Assembly: GCA_028824685.1 (NCBI GenBank) | Contig: JAPPCZ010000054.1 | Span: 1-53,421, forward strand | Source: Candidatus Poribacteria bacterium | GTDB lineage: Bacteria; Poribacteria; WGA-4E; WGA-3G | Direction of reading: 5' to 3' | Length of the DNA stretch: 53,421 nt | Shown here: positions 45,307 to 53,421 of the stretch, in pieces | Position numbering within the stretch: position 1 is the first letter of the stretch | Layout: every line of letters starts with the position of its first letter | The notes under the pieces: generated by a model | Databases searched by the model: none | Seen by the model: the letters and a program-made list of their open reading frames with translations, nothing else | Told to the model about the DNA's origin: nothing | Program-made: the position numbers and the translations under genes

Positions 45307-47157
45307 CTACACTTTCTGGAAGTCCTCATTTTCTTCTAACTTCAAACTGCTAATCTCTTGTGGCTTTTTAACAGGAAAAGTAATTTTAAAAGCCGTTCCC
45401 ATACCAATTTTGCTTCTCACTTCAACCTTGCCTTGATGTGCAGTGATAACTTGGTGTGAAACCGCAAGCCCCAGACCGGCACCACCATCCGCTTCTTTTG
45501 TTGTGAAATAGGCATCGTAAATCCGTTCCTGATTTTCCTCTGGAATGCCAATTCCGGTATCTCGAATTTCAAGCACAACGTAAAAAACACCGCCCATCTC
45601 TTCTAAGGTTGTCGTCAGATAAATACTTCCACCTTTCGGCATTGCCTGTATGCTATTTTGCACAAAATTGAAAATTGTTTGACGCGTTAGCATCTCATCT
45701 AACTGCATATCTGGGAGTTCTGGATCAAAATCCCGAATGATTTGAACTTCTGCTTCTTCTGTAACAAGTACAAATTCAGATAAAACAGAATCCAAGAGGA
45801 CATTCAAATTTACCGTTGTTAACTTAAGCTTCTGTGGTCGGTTGAGTGTTAGAAATTGTTCTGAAGTCTGTTTTAAGTCCTGAATTTTCTCGTCTACAAT
45901 ATCTAAAAATTCTTTGGCTTCTTCAATGTCTTCAGGACTGATTTTGGGTTGAGAGAAGACCGATTTTAAATGTTGTGCTGTCATTCCGATTGAATTGAGA
46001 GGGTTACGGATTTCGTGTGCAACTCCAGCAGCAAATTGTCCAAGTGCAGCTATCTTTCTTGAATGTGATGTTTTCAGTTGAATAAACATCCGAACCAAAT
46101 TACGGGTAGCTTTGCTGATTTCATCTGAGCCATAAGTCCGATGTAAGTAGGATGAGAAGTTACCCGTTTCAGCATTCTGAATAATTTCGGTCATCCGCGC
46201 AAGTGGTTTTATAATTAAGTGGTTCGTCATCAAGTCTATAAGAACAACAAGGAACACACCGACGATGATGATAAAAATTGCATGCGTTAAAAGTGATGAA
46301 CGGATAGATTTCGCAATATACGGCACATCAAATAACACTCGGATATAACCACTGTTAGCATGCGCCGTGTGAATCCAGAAATTATTTTCCTCCAACCACA
46401 AATTATATACGTGCCCTGTTTCTATATCTGTGATTTGCCATCGGTTATTTTTTTCATCTACTGCCACTGTGGCATCTGGAGACAGATTGATATTATTAGA
46501 TACAAACATCCGATACAAATCAAAATGAAATTTTCCCTGGTTAAGAAGTGTTAGATAAATGAACTCAGGTCCAACCTCCTCAATTAAAACTTGTGTGTCC
46601 GGTGACAAACCAAATTTTTCGCGGACACGCTTTTCCCGCGCCTCAAGTGTCTCAGGTGGAATTTGGTCAACGTTTTCGATTGTTTGAGATTCCAACTTCT
46701 TTGGTGAAATTGTATACTTAACAATGACAGATGTTGCGTCTTGCCCCTCCATCGTATCAATTTTTGCCCCGTATGTTTTAATCTGATGAATGTCGTCTTC
46801 CCCTAAGGAAAAAACACTTGTCTCGTCTTGTGCAAGTAAACTCGAACGCACACGCGTATTCTCTAAAGTAACTTGGACATTCAGAACATCCTGCATATCA
46901 GGAGTTTGTTTAAGTCTAAGAAGCAGCTGATCAATTTTTTCGGCATTAAATGCTTGTGATGTTGTGAGTTCTGTAACAACAGCGTTAAGGATAGTGTTCT
47001 CTACGATCCTTTTTATTGTAGCACCCCGTTCCGCACCTAAGGCGTGAAGTCCACTCATCTCTCTACGCATCCTAACACTGTCCAAAAAATAGAAAGCGAC
47101 GAGCACAGCAATAACCGTTAAATTTATGATTAACGAATACTTCCACTGCAGACGCAT
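45307..47157 (-). CDS. Membrane sensor histidine kinase
   Basis: This 616-residue kinase has two membrane segments (about 9-26 and 290-309) around a 260-residue extracytoplasmic sensor domain of no recognised family, rich in charged residues. HAMP follows, then the dimerisation helix with phosphoacceptor His381 (VAHEIRNPLNSIG), and the ATPase with NFVQNSIQAM, DTGIGIP and GAGLGLAV. Its start lies 2 bases after the glycerol kinase stop, and the cognate regulator follows, so all three are one operon. The signal is unknown. Confidence 0.93.
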   Translation of the reverse strand: MRLQWKYSLIINLTVIAVLVAFYFLDSVRMRREMSGLHALGAERGATIKRIVENTILNAVVTELTTSQAFNAEKIDQLLLRLKQTPDMQDVLNVQVTLENTRVRSSLLAQDETSVFSLGEDDIHQIKTYGAKIDTMEGQDATSVIVKYTISPKKLESQTIENVDQIPPETLEAREKRVREKFGLSPDTQVLIEEVGPEFIYLTLLNQGKFHFDLYRMFVSNNINLSPDATVAVDEKNNRWQITDIETGHVYNLWLEENNFWIHTAHANSGYIRVLFDVPYIAKSIRSSLLTHAIFIIIVGVFLVVLIDLMTNHLIIKPLARMTEIIQNAETGNFSSYLHRTYGSDEISKATRNLVRMFIQLKTSHSRKIAALGQFAAGVAHEIRNPLNSIGMTAQHLKSVFSQPKISPEDIEEAKEFLDIVDEKIQDLKQTSEQFLTLNRPQKLKLTTVNLNVLLDSVLSEFVLVTEEAEVQIIRDFDPELPDMQLDEMLTRQTIFNFVQNSIQAMPKGGSIYLTTTLEEMGGVFYVVLEIRDTGIGIPEENQERIYDAYFTTKEADGGAGLGLAVSHQVITAHQGKVEVRSKIGMGTAFKITFPVKKPQEISSLKLEENEDFQKV

Positions 47158-47159
47158 CG

Positions 47160-48677
47160 CTACACCTCATTTGCATCACGACTTAACCTTTGAATTGCAT
47201 CGCACCAACCAGCGAGTTTTTCATTTCGTTGCAGAACGTCTATCCGAGGGAAAAAGATACGGTCTATTTTTCGGTAGTTCTCAAGTTCATCAATATTCTT
47301 CCAAACACCAGCAGTAATTCCTGCCAGATAAGCAGCACCGAGTCCAGTCGTTTCAATCCGTTCAGGACGTTCCACATCTATACCCAAAATATCTGCTTGA
47401 AACTGCATCAAGAAATTATTAGCGACTGCTCCACCATCAACGCGCAACCGTTGCAGCGGAGTATCTGCATCCGCCACCATCGCACTGACCACATCTGCTG
47501 ATTGATAGGCAATCGATTCCAATGTGGCTCGGACAATATGTTCGCGAGTTGTGCCTCGCGTTAATCCAAACATAGCACCCCTCACTTCAGCATTCCAATA
47601 GGGTGCACCAAGGCCGGTGAATGCTGGTACAACGATGACACCTTCTGAATCATCTACACGGTTGGCAATAACCTCTGTCTCTTCTGCAGATTCTATTATT
47701 TTTAACCCATCTCTGAGCCATTGCACAGCAGCACCAGCAATAAATACACTCCCTTCCAACGCATACACAGGTTTTTCATCAAGGCTACAAGCAAGTGTCG
47801 TCAAGAGTCCGGATTCTGATTCAACTCGATCCGAACCGGTATTTAACATCAGAAAACAACCTGTGCCGTAGGTATTCTTCACCATACCCGATTGCCAGCA
47901 GAGTTGGCCGAACAACGCAGATTGCTGATCACCCGCAACACCTGCAATTGGCGTTCCTTCCAAAAGGGGAATTTGCGCTTTTCCAAAAAGACTTGCAGAT
48001 GGACAAACTTCAGGTAAAATGGGTTTCGGGACATTAAAAATCTCTAAAAGTGTTTCGTCCCAAGAAAGTGTATCAATGTTAAAGAGTAAAGTTCTTGATG
48101 CGTTTGTGTAATCAGTTTTATGAACTGTGCCGTTTGTCAACTTCCATAGAAGCCATGTATCAATAGTCCCGAAAGCGAGTTCACCACGTTCTGCCTTTTC
48201 CCGTGCTCCGCTTACTTTATCCAGAATCCATGCTACCTTTGTACCTGAGAAATAAGGATCAATCACAAGCCCAGTTTTGGTTTTTACTTGTGCTACTATA
48301 TCTTCCTGTGTGTTGAGTTCTGTGCAGATGTTAGCGGTGCGGCGACATTGCCACACAATCGCTGGATAAATCGGTTTTCCAGTCTTACGATCCCATATCA
48401 CAGTGGTTTCACGTTGATTGGTAATACCGATTGCCGAGATATTACTTTCTATCTCAAGGGCATGCAACGCATCTACAATAGCGTTCTGTGTTACATCCCA
48501 AATCTCATCGGGGTCATGTTCTACCCATCCGGGACGGGGGTAATGCTGAGCAAATTCCCGATACCCTTGTGATACAATGTCACCCTGAGCATCTACAAGT
48601 AGTACCGTCGTACCAGTCGTCCCTTGGTCAATTGAGAGGATGTAAGCAGAACGTGGCATTTCTAAGTCCCGGTACAT
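47160..48677 (-). CDS. glpK: Glycerol kinase
   Basis: This 505-residue FGGY kinase phosphorylates glycerol to glycerol-3-phosphate. It shows ILSIDQGTTGTTVLLVD near the N-terminus, QCRRTA, FGTIDTWLLWKLTNG, GVAGDQQSALFGQ, YGTGCFLMLNTG and GSVFIAGAAVQWLRDG, all typical of GlpK. Length is standard. GAGGAAAA precedes the ATG at 48677; an internal ATG seven codons later is an alternative. No glycerol facilitator or glycerol-3-phosphate dehydrogenase is adjacent; instead a two-component system follows directly. Confidence 0.95.
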   Translation of the reverse strand: MYRDLEMPRSAYILSIDQGTTGTTVLLVDAQGDIVSQGYREFAQHYPRPGWVEHDPDEIWDVTQNAIVDALHALEIESNISAIGITNQRETTVIWDRKTGKPIYPAIVWQCRRTANICTELNTQEDIVAQVKTKTGLVIDPYFSGTKVAWILDKVSGAREKAERGELAFGTIDTWLLWKLTNGTVHKTDYTNASRTLLFNIDTLSWDETLLEIFNVPKPILPEVCPSASLFGKAQIPLLEGTPIAGVAGDQQSALFGQLCWQSGMVKNTYGTGCFLMLNTGSDRVESESGLLTTLACSLDEKPVYALEGSVFIAGAAVQWLRDGLKIIESAEETEVIANRVDDSEGVIVVPAFTGLGAPYWNAEVRGAMFGLTRGTTREHIVRATLESIAYQSADVVSAMVADADTPLQRLRVDGGAVANNFLMQFQADILGIDVERPERIETTGLGAAYLAGITAGVWKNIDELENYRKIDRIFFPRIDVLQRNEKLAGWCDAIQRLSRDANEV

Positions 48678-48821
48678 ATCTGATTTTCCTCTATTTTAGC
48701 CCAAACATTGAAGTAAATCAAGCGAAAATCTAAATCCGACAGACGGTATGCTTACGCAACGCTGATGTGTGTATCTAAATCCGCCTCGTTGTTATGAGAA
48801 AAACAGTTAGGTTTTAAAAAG

Positions 48822-48850
48822 TTGCAAATTCAACATAAAGGTGCTATAAT
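48822..48850 (+). promoter_or_regulatory. Distal promoter of the S55 peptidase operon
   Basis: TTGCAA and TGCTATAAT (extended -10) are 17 bases apart. This would give a leader of about 345 bases containing the inverted repeat at 48850-48925. Confidence 0.55.
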
Positions 48851-48925
48851 TATCCATAGTTATAATCAAGAAGGAATACGTTACTTCTGATTGCACTATC
48901 ACTTGTTTCTGTCAACTATGGATAA
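48850..48925 (+). other. 12-bp inverted repeat beside the distal promoter
   Basis: TTATCCATAGTT (48850-48861) and AACTATGGATAA (48914-48925) are exact complements with 52 bases between. The left arm begins at the last base of the -10 box. It may be a pair of operator sites or a leader hairpin. Confidence 0.5.
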
Positions 48926-49006
48926 CTGGAGAATTACAGAACATTTGACGGGAAGTTCAGGATTTGATATTTTACGCCGGAACATTCATAAAAAATATAT
49001 TTTGGG

Positions 49007-49035
49007 TTGACATGCCTCATAGAACATGGTATCTT
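49007..49035 (+). promoter_or_regulatory. Proximal promoter of the S55 peptidase operon
   Basis: TTGACA (49007-49012) is perfect and TATCTT (49030-49035) lies 17 bases downstream. Leader of about 158 bases. Confidence 0.55.
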
Positions 49036-49199
49036 AAATCAATTAGGAAATTAAACTGATTTTTGAAGTTTAAGTCATTTTGTGTGACGAAAATTTACAC
49101 ACCTTTACTTTTCAGAGAATCCCCAGTTTTCTATTTGCAGAATCTTCATACTTGTCCACACGATAATTAATTTTCAAAAATCAAAGAGGAGTTAAAATT

Positions 49200-51083
49200 G
49201 TGAAAAAAGTTTTGCTTTGTGCACTTGTGGCATTTTGCTTAGCTGCATTCCACGCGAATGCACAGATTAAATGGGACGCTAAAGAGTTTATGTCGTTGTC
49301 TGAGGTTAAACCAGGCATGGAAGGAAAAGGGTACACCGTATTTTCCGGAACAGAGGTTGAGGAATTTGATTTAGTAGTAGTGAGTGTTGAGCATAACTAC
49401 ATACCTGGTTGGCATGTGGTATGGGTAAAAGGCACGAGCGAGAACTTCAAGCGTACTGGTGGTGCAGGCGGCATGAGCGGCAGCCCTATTTACATTAATG
49501 GTAGACTCATGGGAGCACTGTCACTTGCTGCTTGGGATCAACGCGAACATGCCAACATCGTTGGGATAACACCTATTGAACTCATGATAAAAGTCGCAGA
49601 ACGCGGTATGAAACCTAACTTACGATATGCAGGTGCAAAATTCTTTGACCTCGGCTCCGAATATGTATCGGAAGGTCTTGATATGGTTCCTTCTCTTATT
49701 CCTGAAGGCAATAGAGGGTTGCTACAAAACAATCTTGATAATAGGAATCAGGCATCAAGCAACAACCTATATACGCGAGAAAATTCAATGCAGTTGGCAA
49801 TGCCTATCGCTCTCCCAAGGCTTGATGCAGCAACGATGCAGCTTCTAAAACCGCATTTTGACAGATGGAACATGACACCTGTCCAAGCAGCCGGAGGGGG
49901 CGGCAACGCAAGAAAATCACCTGTAGAAAAGGGGCAAATAATCGGCACAGAATTTGTCCGTGGAGACTATACCGCCTTCGGTTATGGAACTATTACCTAT
50001 ATTGATGGCAACGAATTATTAGCGTACGGACATTCAGCTGGTGGTGAAGGTAATGTGAACCTACCGCTCTCCGGAGGTTTTGTACATTATATTCTGCCAC
50101 GAATCAGCCGGTCATCCAAAATAGCGTCTCCAACGCAACTGATCGGAACTTTAGTACAAGATCGTGATCCAGCAATTGCTGGGTTGATTAAGAAACTTCC
50201 GAACACACATCACTATATCCCGGTAACAGCAAAAGTCCAAACATCTGATAAGAAAGTGCATGATGTGTCCTATGAAGTAATGCGAGAACCGTTTTTCTCA
50301 CCGTTATATACGGGAATTGCTATTTCCAATATAGTTAGTGGGATGGAATTCGCCTTTAATGACCATACAGTCAACACAAAGGCAACAATCACCCTTAAGG
50401 ATCATCCAGACTTGGATACTCAGAAAATTGTCTTAAGAAACATTTTTTCTTCAAGCGGATCTCCTGGATCTAATGTTTCACGGATAGTTACGAATCCGAT
50501 GCGGGATCTGATATCTAACCCTTATGCTAAACTCAAAGTAGAGTCTGTGAACTTTGATATAAAAATTGAGGACAAGCGAAAAACGGCCTCAATTCTAACA
50601 GCTCGGGTTGACAAGCTTGCATATCGTCCGGGTGAAGAAGTAAAAATGACTTTTACGATACGCCCCTATCTTGAGCAGCCGATGCCATTAACAGGAACAA
50701 TTAAAATTCCGAAGGATACACCTGATGGGATTGTTTTGCTTCGTGCGATGAGTTCAAGTTCATATCAATTATGGAAGCGTTCTCGTGCCCCTGGTGTTTC
50801 TCGTCCGAAAAACATCAATCAATTGGTCAAATTGTTGCAAAGCGACGAACCCAACACAAATCTTATCTTAGAGCTTTCGGCACAACAGCCAGGATTAACC
50901 GTTCAGGGTGAAGAATTCCCCGATCTTCCTATTTCGGTCATGTCTGTGATGAACACGGCTATGCGGATTGGAGAAAGTGGATATACGTTTGGCACAACTT
51001 TACACACTGACAAAGTTGAAACAGACTACATCATTGTTGGTAGTGCTTCGATGGCTATCGCCGTTAATAGAAATGCTCAATAA
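49200..51083 (+). CDS. Exported SpoIVB-type S55 peptidase with inverted motif order
   Basis: This 627-residue protein has a signal peptide (1-21, ANA-Q). Residues 31-115 contain GMEGKGYTVFSGTEVEEFD and GMSGSPIYINGRLMGAL, the serine motif of family S55 (Ser93). The likely His-containing motif, AYGHSAGGEG (His278), comes later, followed by GTLVQDRDPAIAG. In Bacillus SpoIVB the His motif comes first, so this domain looks circularly permuted. A C-terminal part of about 200 residues is beta-rich (LTARVDKLAYRPGEEVKMTF). GTG start after GAGGAG. A secreted propeller gene follows 58 bases on. Confidence 0.82.
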   Translation: MKKVLLCALVAFCLAAFHANAQIKWDAKEFMSLSEVKPGMEGKGYTVFSGTEVEEFDLVVVSVEHNYIPGWHVVWVKGTSENFKRTGGAGGMSGSPIYINGRLMGALSLAAWDQREHANIVGITPIELMIKVAERGMKPNLRYAGAKFFDLGSEYVSEGLDMVPSLIPEGNRGLLQNNLDNRNQASSNNLYTRENSMQLAMPIALPRLDAATMQLLKPHFDRWNMTPVQAAGGGGNARKSPVEKGQIIGTEFVRGDYTAFGYGTITYIDGNELLAYGHSAGGEGNVNLPLSGGFVHYILPRISRSSKIASPTQLIGTLVQDRDPAIAGLIKKLPNTHHYIPVTAKVQTSDKKVHDVSYEVMREPFFSPLYTGIAISNIVSGMEFAFNDHTVNTKATITLKDHPDLDTQKIVLRNIFSSSGSPGSNVSRIVTNPMRDLISNPYAKLKVESVNFDIKIEDKRKTASILTARVDKLAYRPGEEVKMTFTIRPYLEQPMPLTGTIKIPKDTPDGIVLLRAMSSSSYQLWKRSRAPGVSRPKNINQLVKLLQSDEPNTNLILELSAQQPGLTVQGEEFPDLPISVMSVMNTAMRIGESGYTFGTTLHTDKVETDYIIVGSASMAIAVNRNAQ

Positions 51084-51141
51084 CCTAAACTTAGGATTTC
51101 ATTATTTCATATTTTGCGCAATTAACAGGAGGATATGTTTT

Positions 51142-53253
51142 ATGCGCCGTTTCTTTTTCTTTTGGAGCCTGATGGCAATTGTCTTAATTTACACAAGCCT
51201 TGCTTCTGCCGTGTCAACATCTTTATGGGAACAACACCAAAGAGCGCATTTTGAAGCGGGCGAAATTAAAAATATTTCTGTCTCAAGCAAGGGTGATGCC
51301 AGTTTATCCTTTAAAATAGATAGTCTCACAAAAATTGATGAAGCCCGAGTATGGGCACTCGTTGAAGATTCTGAGGGCAATATCTATGCGGGAACAGGCA
51401 ACGAAGGCAAAATATATAAAATTAGCGCGGATGGAAAAACATCTACGCTTTATTACAATTCACCAGAAGTTGAAATTTATAGTCTTGCTATTGCACCGGA
51501 CGACACACTTTATGCTGGTACAGGTCCCGATGGTTTGATCTATAAAATTACTGATCAAACTACCCCTCCCAAAACTATTCTGAATAAGGGCGATAAGTAT
51601 GTGTGGGCAATGCATCTGGATGACGAAGGTAATCTTTATGCAGCTACAGGGACTGAAGGAAAAATCTATAAAATCACACCTGAAGGCGAATCCAGTGTTC
51701 TCTTTGATGCCGAAGAAAAAAACATAAGGTCCTTGGTGGCATTTGATGGTGGATTTTATGCAGGCAGCGGGGACAACGGAATTATCTATAAAATAATGGA
51801 CGATGGCACGGCAAACGTGATATACCAAGCCAAAGAAAAAGAGATACGAAATCTGATTATGGATAGTGAAGGGAACGTCTACGCATCAGCGGTTACAGCT
51901 GTGCCGATGGATAGAAGTAGCCCCCGCCCGAGTAGAGGCCCCTCTGTTCCTGCCCCACAGGCACCAGGCACCGGCCCCCCAAAAGAAAACAAATCGTATA
52001 TCTACAGGTTACACCCTGATGGCACAACGGCATTGGTGTGGAGTGCACCGGAACCAGTTATCCACGCTATTGTTTTCGAAAGTGATAAACAAATCTTAGT
52101 AGGAACTGGAAACAATGGCAAGTTGTATCGCGTAGATACAGAAACAGGTGATTTTGAGGCAATCGGAAAGTGTTCAGGAAAGGATGTGATAGCAATACAT
52201 CAGACAGAACATGCAGATAGTATGAAAACGATATTGGGTACTGGGAATGCCGGTAAACTCTTTACGCTTACATCATCGCATGTTGAAGAAGGCACGCTTG
52301 AATCCTCTGTCCACAATGCACAAAGTTTATCACGTTGGGGCAAACTCTCGTGGGAAGCTGAAGTCCCTGATGGCACTTCAATTACCTTTGCAACTCGTTC
52401 AGGGAACACCCGAAAACCGGATGATACGTGGAATAAATGGTCAGAGGAACTCACTACCCCAGAAGGTTCGCAGATTCCGAATGCAGATGGGCAATATATT
52501 CAATGGCGTGCGAAGTTCACTACCACTGACCCAGCAGAAACACCTACTTTGAAAAAGGTCACACTTGCATCCGCTCAAACCAATATTGAACCAAAGATCA
52601 ACGAGATTAGCATTAATACTGGCACGACCAGTTCTCAAAGACCTTCAACCAGCAGACCATCACCACCAAGTAGCTCAAGTCGGGGTTCTTCTTCCGCTAA
52701 TGCTTCTCCGAAAAGATGGAACATTGGGTGGAAAGTTGAAGATGCCAATAAAGACACATTACAGTTCTTCGTTTACTATAGTGCTGTTGGTGACGATGAA
52801 AATTGGCAACTTCTTAAAAAAGAACTCGCTGCTCCGAGTTATGCTTGGGATATCACATCAATCGCTGATGGTAAATACCAATTGAAAATTGTTGCTACGG
52901 ATAAGCTGAGTAATCCTGTCGGATGGGAGAAAACAACTGAAAAAGTCAGTGCCCCATTCACTGTGGATAATACCGACCCTGATGTCGGCGAAATCCAAGT
53001 TAAACCAAACGAGGATGGAACATTTAATATTACTTGTGATGTCTCCGATATGATGAACACCATCCAAAAAGCTGTTTACAAGATAGACAACGATGAACAG
53101 TGGAAAGTGATCTTCCCTGAAGATGGTATCTTCGATTCCAAAGAGGAGCAGCTGCTATTGAAAACTGGCAAATTGCCTGAAGGCACACATAGTATTACAA
53201 TTCGGGTGACCGACAGAGCTCAAAATACAGCAATAAATCGGGAAAGTTTCTAA
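51142..53253 (+). CDS. Secreted beta-propeller protein with C-terminal Ig/FN3-like domain
   Basis: This 703-residue protein has a signal peptide (about 1-26). About six or seven beta repeats of roughly 43 residues fill residues 50-420, with the recurring core NIYAGTGNEGKIYKI-SADG. A Ser/Pro-rich break follows blade 5 and a second Ser/Pro linker lies near 510-535, before a FN3/Ig-like part (WNIGWKVEDANKDTLQFFVY). It probably binds a ligand outside the cell. AGGAGG before the ATG at 51142 sets the start; the frame is open upstream into the peptidase gene. Enzymatic function is not evident. Confidence 0.78.
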   Translation: MRRFFFFWSLMAIVLIYTSLASAVSTSLWEQHQRAHFEAGEIKNISVSSKGDASLSFKIDSLTKIDEARVWALVEDSEGNIYAGTGNEGKIYKISADGKTSTLYYNSPEVEIYSLAIAPDDTLYAGTGPDGLIYKITDQTTPPKTILNKGDKYVWAMHLDDEGNLYAATGTEGKIYKITPEGESSVLFDAEEKNIRSLVAFDGGFYAGSGDNGIIYKIMDDGTANVIYQAKEKEIRNLIMDSEGNVYASAVTAVPMDRSSPRPSRGPSVPAPQAPGTGPPKENKSYIYRLHPDGTTALVWSAPEPVIHAIVFESDKQILVGTGNNGKLYRVDTETGDFEAIGKCSGKDVIAIHQTEHADSMKTILGTGNAGKLFTLTSSHVEEGTLESSVHNAQSLSRWGKLSWEAEVPDGTSITFATRSGNTRKPDDTWNKWSEELTTPEGSQIPNADGQYIQWRAKFTTTDPAETPTLKKVTLASAQTNIEPKINEISINTGTTSSQRPSTSRPSPPSSSSRGSSSANASPKRWNIGWKVEDANKDTLQFFVYYSAVGDDENWQLLKKELAAPSYAWDITSIADGKYQLKIVATDKLSNPVGWEKTTEKVSAPFTVDNTDPDVGEIQVKPNEDGTFNITCDVSDMMNTIQKAVYKIDNDEQWKVIFPEDGIFDSKEEQLLLKTGKLPEGTHSITIRVTDRAQNTAINRESF

Positions 53254-53279
53254 CACTACTCTTTGTAGTAAACTATTTG

Positions 53280-53315
53280 TAGGGCGGGTTTAAAACCTGC
53301 CCTATTTTTGTTTTT
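53280..53315 (+). terminator. Intrinsic terminator of the propeller gene
   Basis: TAGGGCGGGTTT pairs with AAACCTGCCCTA (one G-T pair) around a one-base loop and is followed by two T5 runs. It lies 27 bases after the stop. Confidence 0.8.
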
Positions 53316-53326
53316 GTATCTCTTTC

Positions 53327-53360
53327 TTATACCACTTCTATAAATTATTTTCTCTTTTAA
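53327..53360. repeat. Single end of the MITE-like family
   Basis: TTATACCACTTCTATAAATT and the following TTTTCTCTTTTAA match the left end at 34054. The rest of the element would lie past the window end. Confidence 0.4.
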
Positions 53361-53421
53361 TTATAGAGCGTATCTCATAAATAGGATTTGTTGGTTCATT
53401 ATCAGTTGATTCTCTTTGTAG

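Larger units (their letters stand above)
48678..49199. other. Divergent regulatory region between glpK and the S55 peptidase gene
   Basis: This 522-base gene-free stretch holds two promoter candidates reading right (48822 and 49007) and a 12-bp inverted repeat (48850-48925). It is AT-rich and has no supported open frame. Confidence 0.6.

Noticed and set aside
49200..51083. Evidence for sporulation (SpoIVB)
   Set aside because: Only the catalytic domain type is shared; the protein has a different architecture and neighbours, and nothing else in the window is sporulation-related.
50968..51141. 58-codon upstream extension of the beta-propeller protein
   Set aside because: It overlaps the peptidase gene; AGGAGG and a clear signal peptide mark the ATG at 51142.

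Overview
The window most resembles Candidatus Poribacteria or a closely related uncultured bacterium with a Gram-negative envelope. This is inferred from gene content, not from a marker gene. The content includes two phytanoyl-CoA dioxygenase-like proteins, a type I sulfatase, a DUF1080 sugar hydrolase, two GFO/IDH/MocA oxidoreductases, a LamG protein, a secreted LRR/TIM-barrel/dockerin protein, a TonB-dependent receptor and a large DUF6785-like membrane protein. There are no rRNA genes, CRISPR arrays, transposase genes or prophage. I support 43 coding sequences and one tRNA.

Layout. 1-3.2 kb: a UPF0182 membrane protein cut by the window edge. 3.4-9 kb: single genes on alternating strands (DUF5069, a MocA oxidoreductase with a Cys-rich tail and a 141-bp tandem duplication of its 3' end, a SpoU methyltransferase, DUF1080, a multiheme cytochrome c, PhyH). 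9.1-14.8 kb: a polytopic membrane protein, then a polyol-type operon (epimerase and two zinc dehydrogenases) and apt. 14.9 kb: tRNA-Arg(CCU). 15.2-19 kb: secD, secF and a YaaA/DUF6884-like protein. 19.2-22.6 kb: the secreted LRR/TIM/dockerin protein and an orphan sigma-54 activator. 22.6-26.6 kb, minus strand: a Uma2 nuclease with a small partner, MoxR, a GHMP sugar kinase and HU.

27.1-31.9 kb, plus strand: asd, mtnK, a CbpA-like J-protein, a small Rpn-tail-like protein and an aspartate-type aminotransferase, a set that fits aspartate-family and methionine-salvage metabolism. 32.1-37.9 kb: sulfatase, small lipoprotein, LamG protein, MocA oxidoreductase and cysteine desulfurase. 38.0-40.5 kb, minus strand: a fused MNT-HEPN protein, a PhyH dioxygenase and a GH43-like propeller in one tight operon. 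41.3-43.8 kb: TonB receptor and rhodanese. 43.9-48.7 kb, minus strand: glycerol kinase, sensor kinase and NtrC-type regulator, nearly abutting. 49.2-53.3 kb: an S55 (SpoIVB-type) peptidase and a secreted beta-propeller protein.

The observations most worth following are: (1) the S55 peptidase, whose serine motif precedes its histidine motif, the reverse of SpoIVB, which suggests circular permutation, paired with a secreted propeller; (2) short non-coding elements with related terminal inverted repeats and hairpin cores, which look like MITEs; (3) an in-frame MNT-HEPN fusion with a possible internal start; (4) a cluster of palindromes upstream of the TonB receptor; (5) the glycerol kinase/two-component operon. 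Starts were moved from the longest reading frame where a ribosome binding site decided it. All functional calls rest on motif recognition by eye.
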